A stretch of 51,374 bases of DNA. Source: Asaia bogorensis. GTDB taxonomy: Bacteria; Pseudomonadota; Alphaproteobacteria; Acetobacterales; Acetobacteraceae. The position numbers were made by a program, and so were the translations under genes. The stretch covers positions 1 to 51,374 of the forward strand of contig CAMBRC010000022.1 of NCBI GenBank assembly GCA_945869965.1, written 5' to 3'. Under the pieces are notes generated by a model that had not been told where the DNA came from, ran no database searches, and worked only from the letters and a program-made list of their open reading frames with translations. The stretch's first letter is position 1. The number at the start of each line of letters is the position of its first letter. Shown here one piece after another: positions 31,657 to 39,892 of this stretch.

Positions 31657-31911
31657 ATGCACCCGCTCACCGGCCTGGCGATCTACTTCGTCCTGTGGTG
31701 GCTGGTGCTGTTCGCCGTCCTGCCCTTCGGCACCCGCCCGGTCGCCGAGCCCGATTCGCAAACCGGCTGGCGCGGCGCGCCAGCCAAACCGCAACTGGGC
31801 CGCAAAGCCCTGGCCACCACCCTCGTCACCGCCATCCTCTGGGGCCTGCTCTACCTCGCCATCACCAGCGAATTCCTGAGCTTCCGCGAAGGCGTCCTCG
31901 CCTTGCCCTAA
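31657..31911 (+). CDS. DUF1467-family small membrane protein
   Basis: An 84-residue protein with two predicted membrane helices (about 5-25 and 54-72). The intervening loop has FGTRPVAEPDSQTGWRGAPAKPQLGRKAL, a pattern I associate with DUF1467. It lies between rnj and proS, which is its usual alphaproteobacterial position. It follows rnj by three bases, so is co-transcribed. The function is unknown in the family. Confidence 0.9.
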   Translation: MHPLTGLAIYFVLWWLVLFAVLPFGTRPVAEPDSQTGWRGAPAKPQLGRKALATTLVTAILWGLLYLAITSEFLSFREGVLALP

Positions 31912-31913
31912 TC

Positions 31914-31923
31914 TTGTGCACAA
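31914..31923. promoter_or_regulatory. TTGTGCACAA palindrome after DUF1467
   Basis: A perfect 10-base dyad three bases after the DUF1467 stop, with a further GTGCAC-type motif at about 31931-31936. Its TTGTGC half-site recurs in the two longer dyads at 32160-32176 and 32207-32223, suggesting one regulator with several sites in this gap. Confidence 0.35.
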
Positions 31924-31999
31924 CAAGCAGTGCACGACCAAAAACGCGCCAAAGCACGTCTCAACGACACATATTTCAGCGAAATTCGGAAACTATTTT

Positions 32000-32128
32000 G
32001 TAGACGTTGGAGGGTCACAATAAGATCATCACGGCGAGGAAGAGGCCTTGCCCCTTCCTGCCGTGTGACTGGCGTTTCCTCCCCAAACTTGCCCGCTGCG
32101 CTGCCATGCGCGCGGGCCTTCTTTTTTT
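32000..32128 (+). ncRNA. Candidate small structured RNA ending in an intrinsic terminator
   Basis: This part of the gap between DUF1467 and proS has no plausible coding frame but strong secondary structure. A long stem-loop, CACGGC...GCCGTG with an inner GGAAG...CTTCC helix, occupies 32030-32065. GTCA (32014-32017) and TGAC (32066-32069), and GGAGG and CCTCC further out, could extend it into a rod. A separate terminator hairpin with a T tract ends at 32128. I cannot match it to a named RNA: SRP RNA, tmRNA and RNase P signatures are absent, and a 6S-like rod is possible. It could also be a proS leader. Confidence 0.45.
32091..32128 (+). terminator. Rho-independent terminator upstream of proS
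   Basis: GCCCGC (32091-32096) pairs with GCGGGC (32112-32117), with additional GCGC pairing inside, and is followed by CTTC and seven T ending at 32128. It either ends the rnj-DUF1467 transcript or forms the 3' end of the candidate small RNA. Confidence 0.85.
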
Positions 32129-32159
32129 CTAGGGGAGCATGACCAAAGAGTCACGTAGT

Positions 32160-32223
32160 TTTGTGCGCCGGAACAACGATCCGCGACACTTTTTTTCGCC
32201 AAACTCATTGTGCGCCGCACAAT
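32160..32223. promoter_or_regulatory. Paired dyad operators upstream of proS
   Basis: ATTGTGCGCCGCACAAT at 32207-32223 is a perfect 17-base palindrome (8+1+8). A related imperfect site with TTGTGCGCC and then GGAACAA begins at about 32160, 47 bases upstream. Such paired dyads are typical of transcription-factor sites. The cognate regulator is unknown. They lie within 150 bases of the proS start at 32306 and could control proS. The shorter TTGTGCACAA at 31914 shares the half-site. Confidence 0.5.
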
Positions 32224-32305
32224 ATTTCGCGCCCCCCACCACCCTGGCTTCGCCACGCCCCACAGGCTAGGGTGCCCCCCCCTAGTCGACGGACCCAAAC
32301 CCCCA

Positions 32306-33613
32306 ATGCGCCTGTCCCGCAGCTTCATCCCCACGCTCAAAGAGAACCCCTCCGAGGCCCAGATCGCCTCGCACCGGCTCATGCTGCGCGCCGGCCTGGT
32401 CCGCCAAACCGCCGCCGGCATCTACGCCTGGCTCCCCGCCGGCTGGCGCGTCCTACAAAACATCGAACAAATCGTCCGCGAGGAACAGGACGCCTCAGGC
32501 GCCCAGGAAATCCTCATGCCCACCATGCAATCCGCCGACCTCTGGCGCCAATCCGGCCGCTACGACGGCTACGGCCAGGAAATGCTCCGCCTGAAAGACC
32601 GCCACGACCGCGACATGCTCTTCGGCCCCACCAACGAGGAAATGGTCACCGACATCTTCCGCCAAGGCATCAAGTCCTATCGCGAACTGCCGCAAAACCT
32701 CTACCACATCCAATGGAAATTCCGCGACGAAGTCCGCCCCCGCTTCGGCGTCATGCGCGGCCGCGAATTCCTCATGAAAGACGCCTACAGCTTCGACATC
32801 GACCACGCCGGCGCCGTCATCGCCTACCGCAAGATGATGCTCGCCTACATGCGCACCTTCGCCCGCCTCGGCGTCCAAGCCATCCCCATGGCCGCCGACA
32901 CCGGCCCCATCGGCGGTGACCTCAGCCACGAATTCATCATCCTCGCCCCCACCGGCGAATCCCAGGTCTACTTCGACGCCGCCTTCGAAAAGATCGACAT
33001 CTCCACCGCCCGCTACAGCTTCAACTCAGACCAGGACCTCGCCGACTTCTACACCACCATGACCACCCCATACGCCGCCACCGACGAAAAACACGACCCC
33101 GCCGCCTGGGCCCAAGTCGCCGAAAAACGCGAAGGCCGCGGCATCGAAGTCGGCCACATCTTCTACTTCGGCACCAAATACGCCGAACCCATGGGCCTCA
33201 AGGTCGCCGGCCCCGACGGCCAACTCGTCACCCCCCACATGGGCTCCTACGGCATCGGCGTCTCCCGCCTCGTCGGCGCCCTGATCGAAGCCCACCACGA
33301 CGAAGCCGGCATCATCTGGCCCGACGCCGTCGCCCCCTGGAAAGCCGCCATCCTCAACCTCAAAGTCGGCGACCCCACCTGCGACCGCCTCTGCGAAGAA
33401 GCCTACACCAGCCTGCGCGGCCAAGCCCTCTACGACGACCGCGCCGACCGCGCCGGCGCCAAATTCGCCGACGCCGACCTGATGGGCCACCCCTGGCAAA
33501 TCATCGTCGGCCCCCGCTCCGCCGCCAACCGCCGCGTCGAACTCAAACGCCGCGCCACCGGCGAACGCGAAGAGATGGCCGTCGAAGACGCGCTGGCCAA
33601 GATCCTGCCGTGA
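32306..33613 (+). CDS. proS: Prolyl-tRNA synthetase, short form
   Basis: A 435-residue class II synthetase that charges tRNA-Pro. Class II motif 1 is in [35 protein letters not shown]. Motif 2 is [26 protein letters not shown], and motif 3 is [16 protein letters not shown]. The roughly 180-residue editing domain present between motifs 2 and 3 in E. coli is absent, which is the alphaproteobacterial short type. An anticodon-binding domain is at the C-terminus. ATG 32306 is used, as it begins [15 protein letters not shown]. The gene is one of the most C-rich on its coding strand, using GAA, CAA and AAA over GAG, CAG and AAG. Confidence 0.96.
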   Translation: MRLSRSFIPTLKENPSEAQIASHRLMLRAGLVRQTAAGIYAWLPAGWRVLQNIEQIVREEQDASGAQEILMPTMQSADLWRQSGRYDGYGQEMLRLKDRHDRDMLFGPTNEEMVTDIFRQGIKSYRELPQNLYHIQWKFRDEVRPRFGVMRGREFLMKDAYSFDIDHAGAVIAYRKMMLAYMRTFARLGVQAIPMAADTGPIGGDLSHEFIILAPTGESQVYFDAAFEKIDISTARYSFNSDQDLADFYTTMTTPYAATDEKHDPAAWAQVAEKREGRGIEVGHIFYFGTKYAEPMGLKVAGPDGQLVTPHMGSYGIGVSRLVGALIEAHHDEAGIIWPDAVAPWKAAILNLKVGDPTCDRLCEEAYTSLRGQALYDDRADRAGAKFADADLMGHPWQIIVGPRSAANRRVELKRRATGEREEMAVEDALAKILP

Positions 33614-33620
33614 CAGCAAG

Positions 33621-33809
33621 GATTCTTCTTTTTGTGAACAAAAAGAAGCAAAAAAACTTCATTCATAAGGCACTTCCCTCCCCCCGCTTGCGGGGGGCTT
33701 GGGCCGCGAAGCGGACCAAGGAGGGGGGGCAACCCAGCATCCCGCACCAAGTAACGGGCAATCGGATAAAGTTTTTTTGCTTCTTTTTGTTCACAAAAAG
33801 AAGTCTTCC
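33621..33809. repeat. MITE-like element with 35-bp terminal inverted repeats, between proS and lolC
   Basis: The left end (33621-33659) and right end (33769-33809) are inverted copies of the same sequence, matching over about 35 bases. Each contains the internal palindrome TTCTTTTTGTGAACAAAAAG. Between them is a GC-rich block (about 33674-33730) with nested stems. It could terminate proS transcription on either strand, or be a non-autonomous transposable element of about 190 bases. No target duplication is obvious. Single relatives of the end sequence lie at 35751-35792 and, diverged, at about 36376-36415. Confidence 0.8.
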
Positions 33810-33828
33810 TCCCTTGGCCTATACCTAA

Positions 33829-35076
33829 ATGTTCACCCAATTCGAACGCCTGGTAGCCGCCCGCTACCTCCGCGCCCGCAAAGGCGAACGCTTCGTCAGC
33901 ATCATCGCCATCTTCTCGCTCGTCGGCATCGCCCTAGGCGTCGCCACCCTGATCGTCGTCGCCTCCGTCATGACCGGCTTCCAAACCGAGATCGTCTCCC
34001 GCGTCCTCGCCGCCAACGGCCACATCGTCCTGCAAGCCTACGCCGGCGAGAAAATCCAAAACTACCAGAAGCTAACCGCCGACATCGCCGCCCTCCCCGG
34101 CGTCATCGCCGCCACCCCCGTCCTCGACGGCCAGGTCCTCGTCACCGCCGAGCGCGGCGGCGGCACCGGCGCCCTCGTTCGCGGCATCACCCAATCCGAC
34201 TTGAAATCCCTCACCCAGGTCAAAATCATCGCCGGCAGCCTCGACGCCTTCCAGGGCGAAGACGCCATCATCATCGGCACCGGCCTGGCCACCACTTTCC
34301 GCCTGTCCCCCGGCAGCCGCCTGACCCTCGTCTCCCCCCAGGGTGCGGCCACCGCCTTCGGCACCATCCCCCGCGTCCGCGCCTACACCGTCGCCGCGGT
34401 CTTCGACGCCGGCCTCTCCACCTTCAACAACTCCGTCACCTTCCTCCCCATGCAAGCCGCCCAACTCTTCCTCCAAGCGCCTGACGCCGTCACCGCCATC
34501 GAACTCCGCCTCACCCACCCTCGACGCCCGAGAGAGACGATCGACCAGATCCGCCCCCTCATAGGCACCCGCCAACTCCTCCTGCGCGACTGGCGCAACG
34601 CCAACGACCAGATCGTCGCCGTGCTGCAAATCCAGAAGAACACCATGTTCATCGTCCTCGGCATGATCATCGTCGTCGCCGCCTTCAACGTGATCTCGTC
34701 GCTGATCATGCTGGTCAAGGATAAGCGCCGCGACATCGCCGTGATGCGCACCCTCGGCGCCAGCTCCGGCGCCATGCTGCGCATCTTCATCATGTGCGGC
34801 GCCTTCGTCGGCGTCGCCGGCACCGTCTTCGGCACCGTCCTCGGCATCACCGTCTGCTGGAACCTCGAAGCCATCCAGCACGCCGTCGAAAGCCTTACTG
34901 GCGGCCAGGTCTTCGACTCCTCGGTCTTCCTCCTCACCGCCCTGCCCAACAACGTCCACTGGCCCAGCGTCGCCCAGGTCGTCGCCCTCGCCCTCGTCAT
35001 CTCCCTCCTCGCCACCCTCTACCCAGCGTGGCGCGCCGCCAGCACCGACCCGGTCGAAGTCCTGCGCAATGAGTAA
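33829..35076 (+). CDS. Lipoprotein-releasing ABC transporter permease (LolC/LolE type)
   Basis: A 415-residue inner-membrane protein that, with LolD, detaches lipoproteins from the inner membrane for transfer to LolA. Four membrane helices are expected: one at about 22-47 ([24 protein letters not shown]) and three after residue 275 ([21 protein letters not shown], then two more). A large periplasmic domain spans 50-270. Only one permease is present, so it may act as a LolC/E homodimer (often called LolF) in this lineage. It ends [13 protein letters not shown], typical of the family, and overlaps lolD by eight bases. Confidence 0.93.
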   Translation: MFTQFERLVAARYLRARKGERFVSIIAIFSLVGIALGVATLIVVASVMTGFQTEIVSRVLAANGHIVLQAYAGEKIQNYQKLTADIAALPGVIAATPVLDGQVLVTAERGGGTGALVRGITQSDLKSLTQVKIIAGSLDAFQGEDAIIIGTGLATTFRLSPGSRLTLVSPQGAATAFGTIPRVRAYTVAAVFDAGLSTFNNSVTFLPMQAAQLFLQAPDAVTAIELRLTHPRRPRETIDQIRPLIGTRQLLLRDWRNANDQIVAVLQIQKNTMFIVLGMIIVVAAFNVISSLIMLVKDKRRDIAVMRTLGASSGAMLRIFIMCGAFVGVAGTVFGTVLGITVCWNLEAIQHAVESLTGGQVFDSSVFLLTALPNNVHWPSVAQVVALALVISLLATLYPAWRAASTDPVEVLRNE

Positions 35077-35749
35077 CCCCGCCCTCGAACTCAGAAACGT
35101 CACCCGCACCTACCGCAGCGGCGAGACCGACCTCCAAATCCTGCGCGGCATCAACCTCACCCTCCAACCCGGCGAAATCACCGCCCTCGTCGCCCCCTCC
35201 GGCACCGGCAAATCAACCCTGCTGCACCTCGCCGGCCTGCTCGAACGCCCCACCACCGGCCAGGTCCTCATCGCCGGCCAGGACGCCGGCACCCTGGACG
35301 ACCCCGCCCGAACCGCCATCCGCCGCGATCAGATCGGCTTCGTCTACCAATTCCACCACCTGCTCGGCGAATTCACCGCCCTCGAAAACGTCATGCTCCC
35401 GCTCATGATCGCCAACACCCCCCGCCCCCAGGCCGCCGAACGTGCCCGCACCCTCCTGGCCAGCTTCGGCCTCGCCGCAAGGGCGTCGCACCTCCCCGGC
35501 AAACTCTCCGGCGGCGAACAACAACGCGTCGCCATCGCCCGCGCCCTGGCCAATGACCCCAAACTCATCCTCGCCGACGAACCAACCGGGAACCTCGACG
35601 TCGCAACCTCGGCCATCGTCTTCGACGAACTCCTCGCCATAGTGCGAACCCACGGCACCGCCGCCCTCATCGCCACCCACAACCCCGACCTCGCCGCCCG
35701 CATGGACCGAACCGTCACCCTGCGTGAGGGCAAGGCAGTAAGCGATTGA
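35069..35749 (+). CDS. lolD: Lipoprotein-releasing ABC transporter ATPase
   Basis: A 226-residue ABC ATPase. Walker A is APSGTGKST (about residues 47-55), with the first position Ala, as allowed. The Q loop is FVYQFHHLL, the signature [15 protein letters not shown], and Walker [18 protein letters not shown] in the Q loop region is characteristic of LolD. The gene overlaps the permease by eight bases, confirming they work together. Confidence 0.95.
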   Translation: MSNPALELRNVTRTYRSGETDLQILRGINLTLQPGEITALVAPSGTGKSTLLHLAGLLERPTTGQVLIAGQDAGTLDDPARTAIRRDQIGFVYQFHHLLGEFTALENVMLPLMIANTPRPQAAERARTLLASFGLAARASHLPGKLSGGEQQRVAIARALANDPKLILADEPTGNLDVATSAIVFDELLAIVRTHGTAALIATHNPDLAARMDRTVTLREGKAVSD

Positions 35750-35750
35750 A

Positions 35751-35792
35751 GCAAGACTTCTTTTTGTGAACAAAAAGAAGCAAAAAAACCTT
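35751..35792. repeat. A/T-rich palindromic repeat after lolD
   Basis: It begins two bases after the lolD stop and repeats the left-end sequence of the element at 33621, including ACTTCTTTTTGTGAACAAAA. It can form a hairpin followed by A-rich or, on the other strand, T-rich tracts, so it may serve as a bidirectional terminator. Confidence 0.8.
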
Positions 35793-35812
35793 GTCCTGAG
35801 CGAAGCGAAGGA
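35791..35812. repeat. REP-like motif (TTGTCCTGAGCGAAGCGAAG type)
   Basis: The motif contains CCTGAGCGAAGCGAAGG, which I recognise as a short interspersed repeat found in many high-GC bacteria. It directly adjoins the A/T-rich palindrome after lolD, so two repeat families are stacked here. Confidence 0.6.
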
Positions 35813-35893
35813 TACACTCTTCCTTTCTATTTTCCCCGCCGGCCCAAAAAATCCCCTTGCGACGGCACAAACAGTTAGTTATAATCCTAACCA

Positions 35894-36358
35894 ATGTCAG
35901 GCCACCCCACCCTTGGCGCCCCGATCGCCCTCCACCCACCCCGCAAGGGGGCCCTGGAGAATCGCGCCTTGTTGCCGGCCGCCATCCACACCCTCATCCT
36001 CGCCGCCCTCGCGCGCCTGTTCGACCGCCTGGAACAACTCCTCCTGCTCTGGCGCACCGCGGACCTCCCCAGCCCCGCGCCACCGACAGCCCCGCGCCAC
36101 CGACAGCCCCGCGCCGCCGCGCGCCCGCGCCGCGCCATCGCGCGCCCCGCGTCAAATCCACCCGCTGCACGCGTGTCGCGAAAGCGCGCGCCCAGCAAAC
36201 CTGCGCCCGCCAACCCGCGCTCCAGCCAAACGCCACCCCCACCACCACCCCCAAACGCCCCGTCTCACCCAAGCGCAGAACCCACGACCCTCCCCCAAAC
36301 GCCCCCCAATCACCCTCACCCAGTCACGTCCATATTGTTCCGTAATCATAACAAATAG
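35894..36358 (+). CDS. Hypothetical low-complexity protein, possibly frameshifted
   Basis: A 154-residue open frame. The first 58 residues look real: a mixed start, then IHTLILAALARLFDRLEQLLLLWRTADLP, an amphipathic or weakly membrane-seeking helix. From about residue 60 it becomes Pro/Arg/Ala-rich with no fold. In an overlapping frame the 3' part reads ...KRRTHDPPPNAPQSPSPSHVHIVP and ends at 36345. I suspect this was the original C-terminus, which would make the present gene a frameshift product. It loosely resembles the helix plus RAGTLP-Pro/Arg pattern of the protein at 1300-1938. Function unknown. It may not be expressed. Confidence 0.4.
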   Translation: MSGHPTLGAPIALHPPRKGALENRALLPAAIHTLILAALARLFDRLEQLLLLWRTADLPSPAPPTAPRHRQPRAAARPRRAIARPASNPPAARVSRKRAPSKPAPANPRSSQTPPPPPPPNAPSHPSAEPTTLPQTPPNHPHPVTSILFRNHNK

Positions 36359-36375
36359 TAACCCCTTAACGAATA

Positions 36376-36415
36376 AAAGTTTTTTGGTTCTTTTTTTCAA
36401 AAAAGAACCCTTCCC
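36376..36415. repeat. Diverged A/T-rich palindrome before dnaE
   Basis: AAAAGTTTTTTGGTTC leads into GGTTC-TTTTTTTCAAAAAA-GAACC, which has the same layout as the right end of the element at 33769 but with point changes. With 35751-35792 it brackets the low-complexity ORF in inverted orientation. Confidence 0.6.
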
Positions 36416-36457
36416 CTTTCCCTGCTAAACTCCCGAGCGACTCGCTAGGGACCCAAA

Positions 36458-39400
36458 ATGCCACACGCCGACTTCATCCACCTGCGCGTCCACTCCAGCT
36501 ACTCGCTGAGCGAAGGCGCGATCAAAGCCGACAAGATCGCCGCCTTGGCCGCCGATGCCATGATGCCCGCCGTCGCCATCACCGACACCGGCAACCTTTT
36601 CGGCGCCATGGAGTTCAGCCAGGCCTGTACCGGCGTGGGCGTCCAACCGATCATCGGCTGCCAGCTCGCCTTGACCCGCGAGGACAACCCCCGCCTGGCA
36701 CCCGATCGCCTGGTTTTGCTCGCCCAGAACGTCGAGGGCTTCGCTAACCTCCAGCGCCTGTCCTCGGCCAGCTTCCTCGAATCCGAACCGCACCTCACCC
36801 CGCAACTCCTGCTCGAACGCATTTGCGGCCTGTCCGGCGGCCTGATCCTGCTCACCGGCGGCGCGTCGGGTCCGCTCAGCCGCCTGCTATCCGAGAGCCA
36901 GTTGCCTGCCGCCGAACGCTTACTCGCCCGCCTCGCCGAAGCCTTCCCCGACCGCATCGTCATGGAGCTGAACCGCCTCGGCCTGCCGAACGAGCGTGCC
37001 ATCGAACCCGGCCTGATCCGCTTGGCTGACGCGTCGGGAATCCCGCTGGTCGCCACCAACCACTGCTACTTCGCCAAGCCCTCGATGGCCGAGGCGCACG
37101 ATGCCCTGTTGTGCATCGCCGAGGGCAGAACGCTGGCCGAACGCGACCGCCGCCGGGTCTCGCCGGAACAGTGGTTCAAGCCGGCCAAGGTGATGCGCGC
37201 CTTGTTCGCCGACCTGCCGGAAGCCTGCGACAACACCCTGGCCATTGCCAAACGCTGCGCGGTGATGGCCGAAAGTCGGAAACCGATGCTGCCGGTCTGC
37301 CCCAAGGTCCGCGAGGGCGCCACCGAGGCCGAAACGCTTCGGGAAATGGCCCGCGAGGGCCTGGCCCGCCGCATGGCCAAGATCGGCGCCGAGCCCGAGC
37401 GCCAGAAGCTCTACGCCGAACGCCTGGAATTCGAGCTCGGCGTGATCGACCGCATGGGCTTCCCCGGCTACTTCCTGATCGTCGCCGACTTCATCCAATG
37501 GGCAAAGGGACAGGGCATCCCGGTCGGCCCCGGCCGCGGCTCCGGCGCCGGCTCGGTCGCCGCCTGGGCGCTGACCATCACCGACATCGACCCGTTGCAG
37601 TTCAACCTGCTGTTCGAACGCTTCCTCAACCCCGAGCGCGTCTCGATGCCCGACTTCGACATCGACTTCTGCCAGGAGCGACGGGATGAAGTGATCGACT
37701 ACGTGCGACGTGAATACGGCGCTGACCGGGTGGCGCAGATCATCACGTTTGGTAAACTCCAGGCCCGCGCCGCCGTGCGTGACACCGGCCGCGTCCTCGG
37801 CCTGCCATACGGCCAGGTCAACAAGGTCGCCGAGCTGATCCCCAACAACCCGGCCAAGCCGGTCACCCTGCAACAGGCCATCGACGGCGAGCCGAAGCTG
37901 CAACAGTTGCGCGACGAGGACGAGTCGATCGGCCGCCTGCTCGAAATCGCCCTCCAGCTCGAGGGACTCTACCGCCACGCCAGCACGCATGCCGCCGGCC
38001 TGGTGATCGGCGACCGCACGCTGACGGAAATGGTCCCGGTCTACCGTGACGCCAAGTCGGACTACCTGGTCACCCAGTACTCGATGAAATACGTTGAACA
38101 AGCCGGGCTGGTGAAGTTCGACTTCCTCGGCCTGACCACGCTGACGATTTTGCAGCGCGGCGTCGAACTGCTGAAACGCGAACGCATCCATGTCGACCTC
38201 GACCGCCTGCCGCTGGACGACGCCAAGACCTTCGAGATGCTCCAGCGCGGCGATGCCGCCGGCGTCTTCCAGTTCGAAGGCCAAGGCATGCGCGACGTGC
38301 TTAAACAGATGCGCCCCGACCGTTTCGAAGACCTGATCGCCGGCGTAGCGCTCTACCGCCCGGGCCCGATGGCCAGCATCCCCGCCTATTGCCAGCGCAA
38401 GCACGGTGAGAAATGGGAGGCCCCGCACCCGTCGATCCACGACATCCTGGCCGACACCTACGGCATCATGGTCTACCAGGAACAGGTGATGCAGATCGCC
38501 CAGACCATGGCCGGCTACAGCCTGGGCACCGCCGACCTGCTGCGCCGTGCCATGGGCAAGAAAGTGCGGGCGGAGATGGATGCCCAGCGCGAGATCTTTT
38601 GCAGCGGCGCCGTGGAACGCGGCGTCCCGCCGGACAAGGCCAGCGAAGTCTTCGACCTCATGTCGAAATTCGCTGATTACGGCTTCAACAAATGCCACGC
38701 CGCCCCTTACGCCCTGGTCGCCTACCAGACCGCCTGGATGAAGGCCAACCACCCCGAGGCCTTCATCGCCGCCTGCATGTCATTGGCTATCAGCAACACC
38801 GACCGCCTTGCCGCCCTGCGCCAGGAGGCCGGCCGCATGGGCATCAAGCTGTTGCCGCCGGACATCAACCGCTCGGAGGCCGACTTCACCCTCGAACGCC
38901 AGCCCGCTGAAGGAAGGGGGGGGGGAAAGCTCGCCATCCGCTACGCCCTGGCGGCGGTGAAGAAGGTCGGCCAGGCCGCCATGGCGACGGTGGCCAAGAT
39001 CCGCGGCATGGCCAGCTTCGAGGACCTGGCGGACTTCGCCGCCCGCGTCGACCCCAAGCAGCTCAACCGTATGCAATTGGAAAACCTCACCCGCGCCGGC
39101 GCCTTCGACAGCATCGACTCCAACCGCGCCCGGGTCTTTGCCGCATGCGAAACCATCCTGCGCCGGGCCCAGGCGCAGGCCGAGGAAAAAGGCAGCGGTC
39201 AAATAGCCCTGTTCGCCGGTGGCAACCGGCCGGAGCCGCTGCGCATTCCCGACATTCCGGATTGGGAAAACATGGACCGGCTGGGCTTCGAGGCCGAGGC
39301 GATCGGCTTTCACCTGACCTCCCACCCGCTTGATGCCTATGAACAGACGCTCAAGCGCCTGCGCGTGGTGTCCAGCACGCGATTGGAACAAACCGCCCAG

Positions 39401-39892
39401 GCCGGCAGCGCCCGGGTGAAACTCGCGGGCTCGGTGGTCAACATCAAGGAACGCATCACCCGCAGCGGCAGCCGCATGGCCTGGGTGCGTCTTTCGGACG
39501 CTGGCGGCAGCTACGAGGTGACGTTCTTCAGCGAAACCCTGGGCCGCGCGCGCGAGTTGCTGGTCGCCGGGACCTCGGTGGTGGTGACCGCGGACCTCAA
39601 GATGGAGGGGGAAACCCTGCGCATCACCGCCACCGACGTCCAGGCGCTGGACGCCGCCGCCGAGCGGGCGGGCGTCGGCATGCGCATCTGGCTGCAACAA
39701 ACCGCGGCGGTGCCGCATATCAGCACCCTGTTGGCGCGCGAGGGCAATGGCCGCGGCCGGGTCATCCTGGTGCCGCGCATCGAAGACGAACAGGAGGTGG
39801 AGATCATCCTGCCCGGCGGCTTCAACGTCACCCCCCGCCTGGCCCAGGCGCTGAAGGTGCTGCCCGGGATCGACCGGGTGGAGGATCTGTAG
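36458..39892 (+). CDS. dnaE: DNA polymerase III alpha subunit
   Basis: The 1144-residue replicative polymerase. An N-terminal PHP domain starts at FIHLRVHSSYSLSEGAIKADKIAALA. The polymerase core has GPGRGSGAGSVAAWAL and the catalytic aspartates Asp401 and Asp403 in PDFDIDF, the same numbering as in E. coli. Finger segments include FQFEGQGMRDVLKQMRPDRFEDLIAGVALYRPGPM. A helix-hairpin-helix and an OB-fold (VKLAGSVVNIKERITRSGSRMAWVRLSD) follow. A run of ten G at 38916-38925 encodes the Gly-rich linker in PAEGRGGGKLAIRY, and the frame stays open across it. Its last 65 bases overlap the convergent devA gene. Proofreading is supplied by dnaQ elsewhere. Confidence 0.97.
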   Translation: MPHADFIHLRVHSSYSLSEGAIKADKIAALAADAMMPAVAITDTGNLFGAMEFSQACTGVGVQPIIGCQLALTREDNPRLAPDRLVLLAQNVEGFANLQRLSSASFLESEPHLTPQLLLERICGLSGGLILLTGGASGPLSRLLSESQLPAAERLLARLAEAFPDRIVMELNRLGLPNERAIEPGLIRLADASGIPLVATNHCYFAKPSMAEAHDALLCIAEGRTLAERDRRRVSPEQWFKPAKVMRALFADLPEACDNTLAIAKRCAVMAESRKPMLPVCPKVREGATEAETLREMAREGLARRMAKIGAEPERQKLYAERLEFELGVIDRMGFPGYFLIVADFIQWAKGQGIPVGPGRGSGAGSVAAWALTITDIDPLQFNLLFERFLNPERVSMPDFDIDFCQERRDEVIDYVRREYGADRVAQIITFGKLQARAAVRDTGRVLGLPYGQVNKVAELIPNNPAKPVTLQQAIDGEPKLQQLRDEDESIGRLLEIALQLEGLYRHASTHAAGLVIGDRTLTEMVPVYRDAKSDYLVTQYSMKYVEQAGLVKFDFLGLTTLTILQRGVELLKRERIHVDLDRLPLDDAKTFEMLQRGDAAGVFQFEGQGMRDVLKQMRPDRFEDLIAGVALYRPGPMASIPAYCQRKHGEKWEAPHPSIHDILADTYGIMVYQEQVMQIAQTMAGYSLGTADLLRRAMGKKVRAEMDAQREIFCSGAVERGVPPDKASEVFDLMSKFADYGFNKCHAAPYALVAYQTAWMKANHPEAFIAACMSLAISNTDRLAALRQEAGRMGIKLLPPDINRSEADFTLERQPAEGRGGGKLAIRYALAAVKKVGQAAMATVAKIRGMASFEDLADFAARVDPKQLNRMQLENLTRAGAFDSIDSNRARVFAACETILRRAQAQAEEKGSGQIALFAGGNRPEPLRIPDIPDWENMDRLGFEAEAIGFHLTSHPLDAYEQTLKRLRVVSSTRLEQTAQAGSARVKLAGSVVNIKERITRSGSRMAWVRLSDAGGSYEVTFFSETLGRARELLVAGTSVVVTADLKMEGETLRITATDVQALDAAAERAGVGMRIWLQQTAAVPHISTLLAREGNGRGRVILVPRIEDEQEVEIILPGGFNVTPRLAQALKVLPGIDRVEDL

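Noticed and set aside
32000-32128. SRP RNA, tmRNA or RNase P RNA
   Set aside because: None of the conserved signature sequences of these RNAs is present, so the region is left as an unassigned structured RNA candidate.
33674-33730. CRISPR-like or riboswitch structure in the GC-rich block before lolC
   Set aside because: There are no regularly spaced direct repeats and no known aptamer motif; the block is a set of nested inverted repeats inside the larger element.
38900-38940. Frameshift in dnaE at the ten-G run
   Set aside because: The reading frame continues with normal DnaE sequence (LAIRYALAAVKKVG) after the run, so the gene is intact as given.
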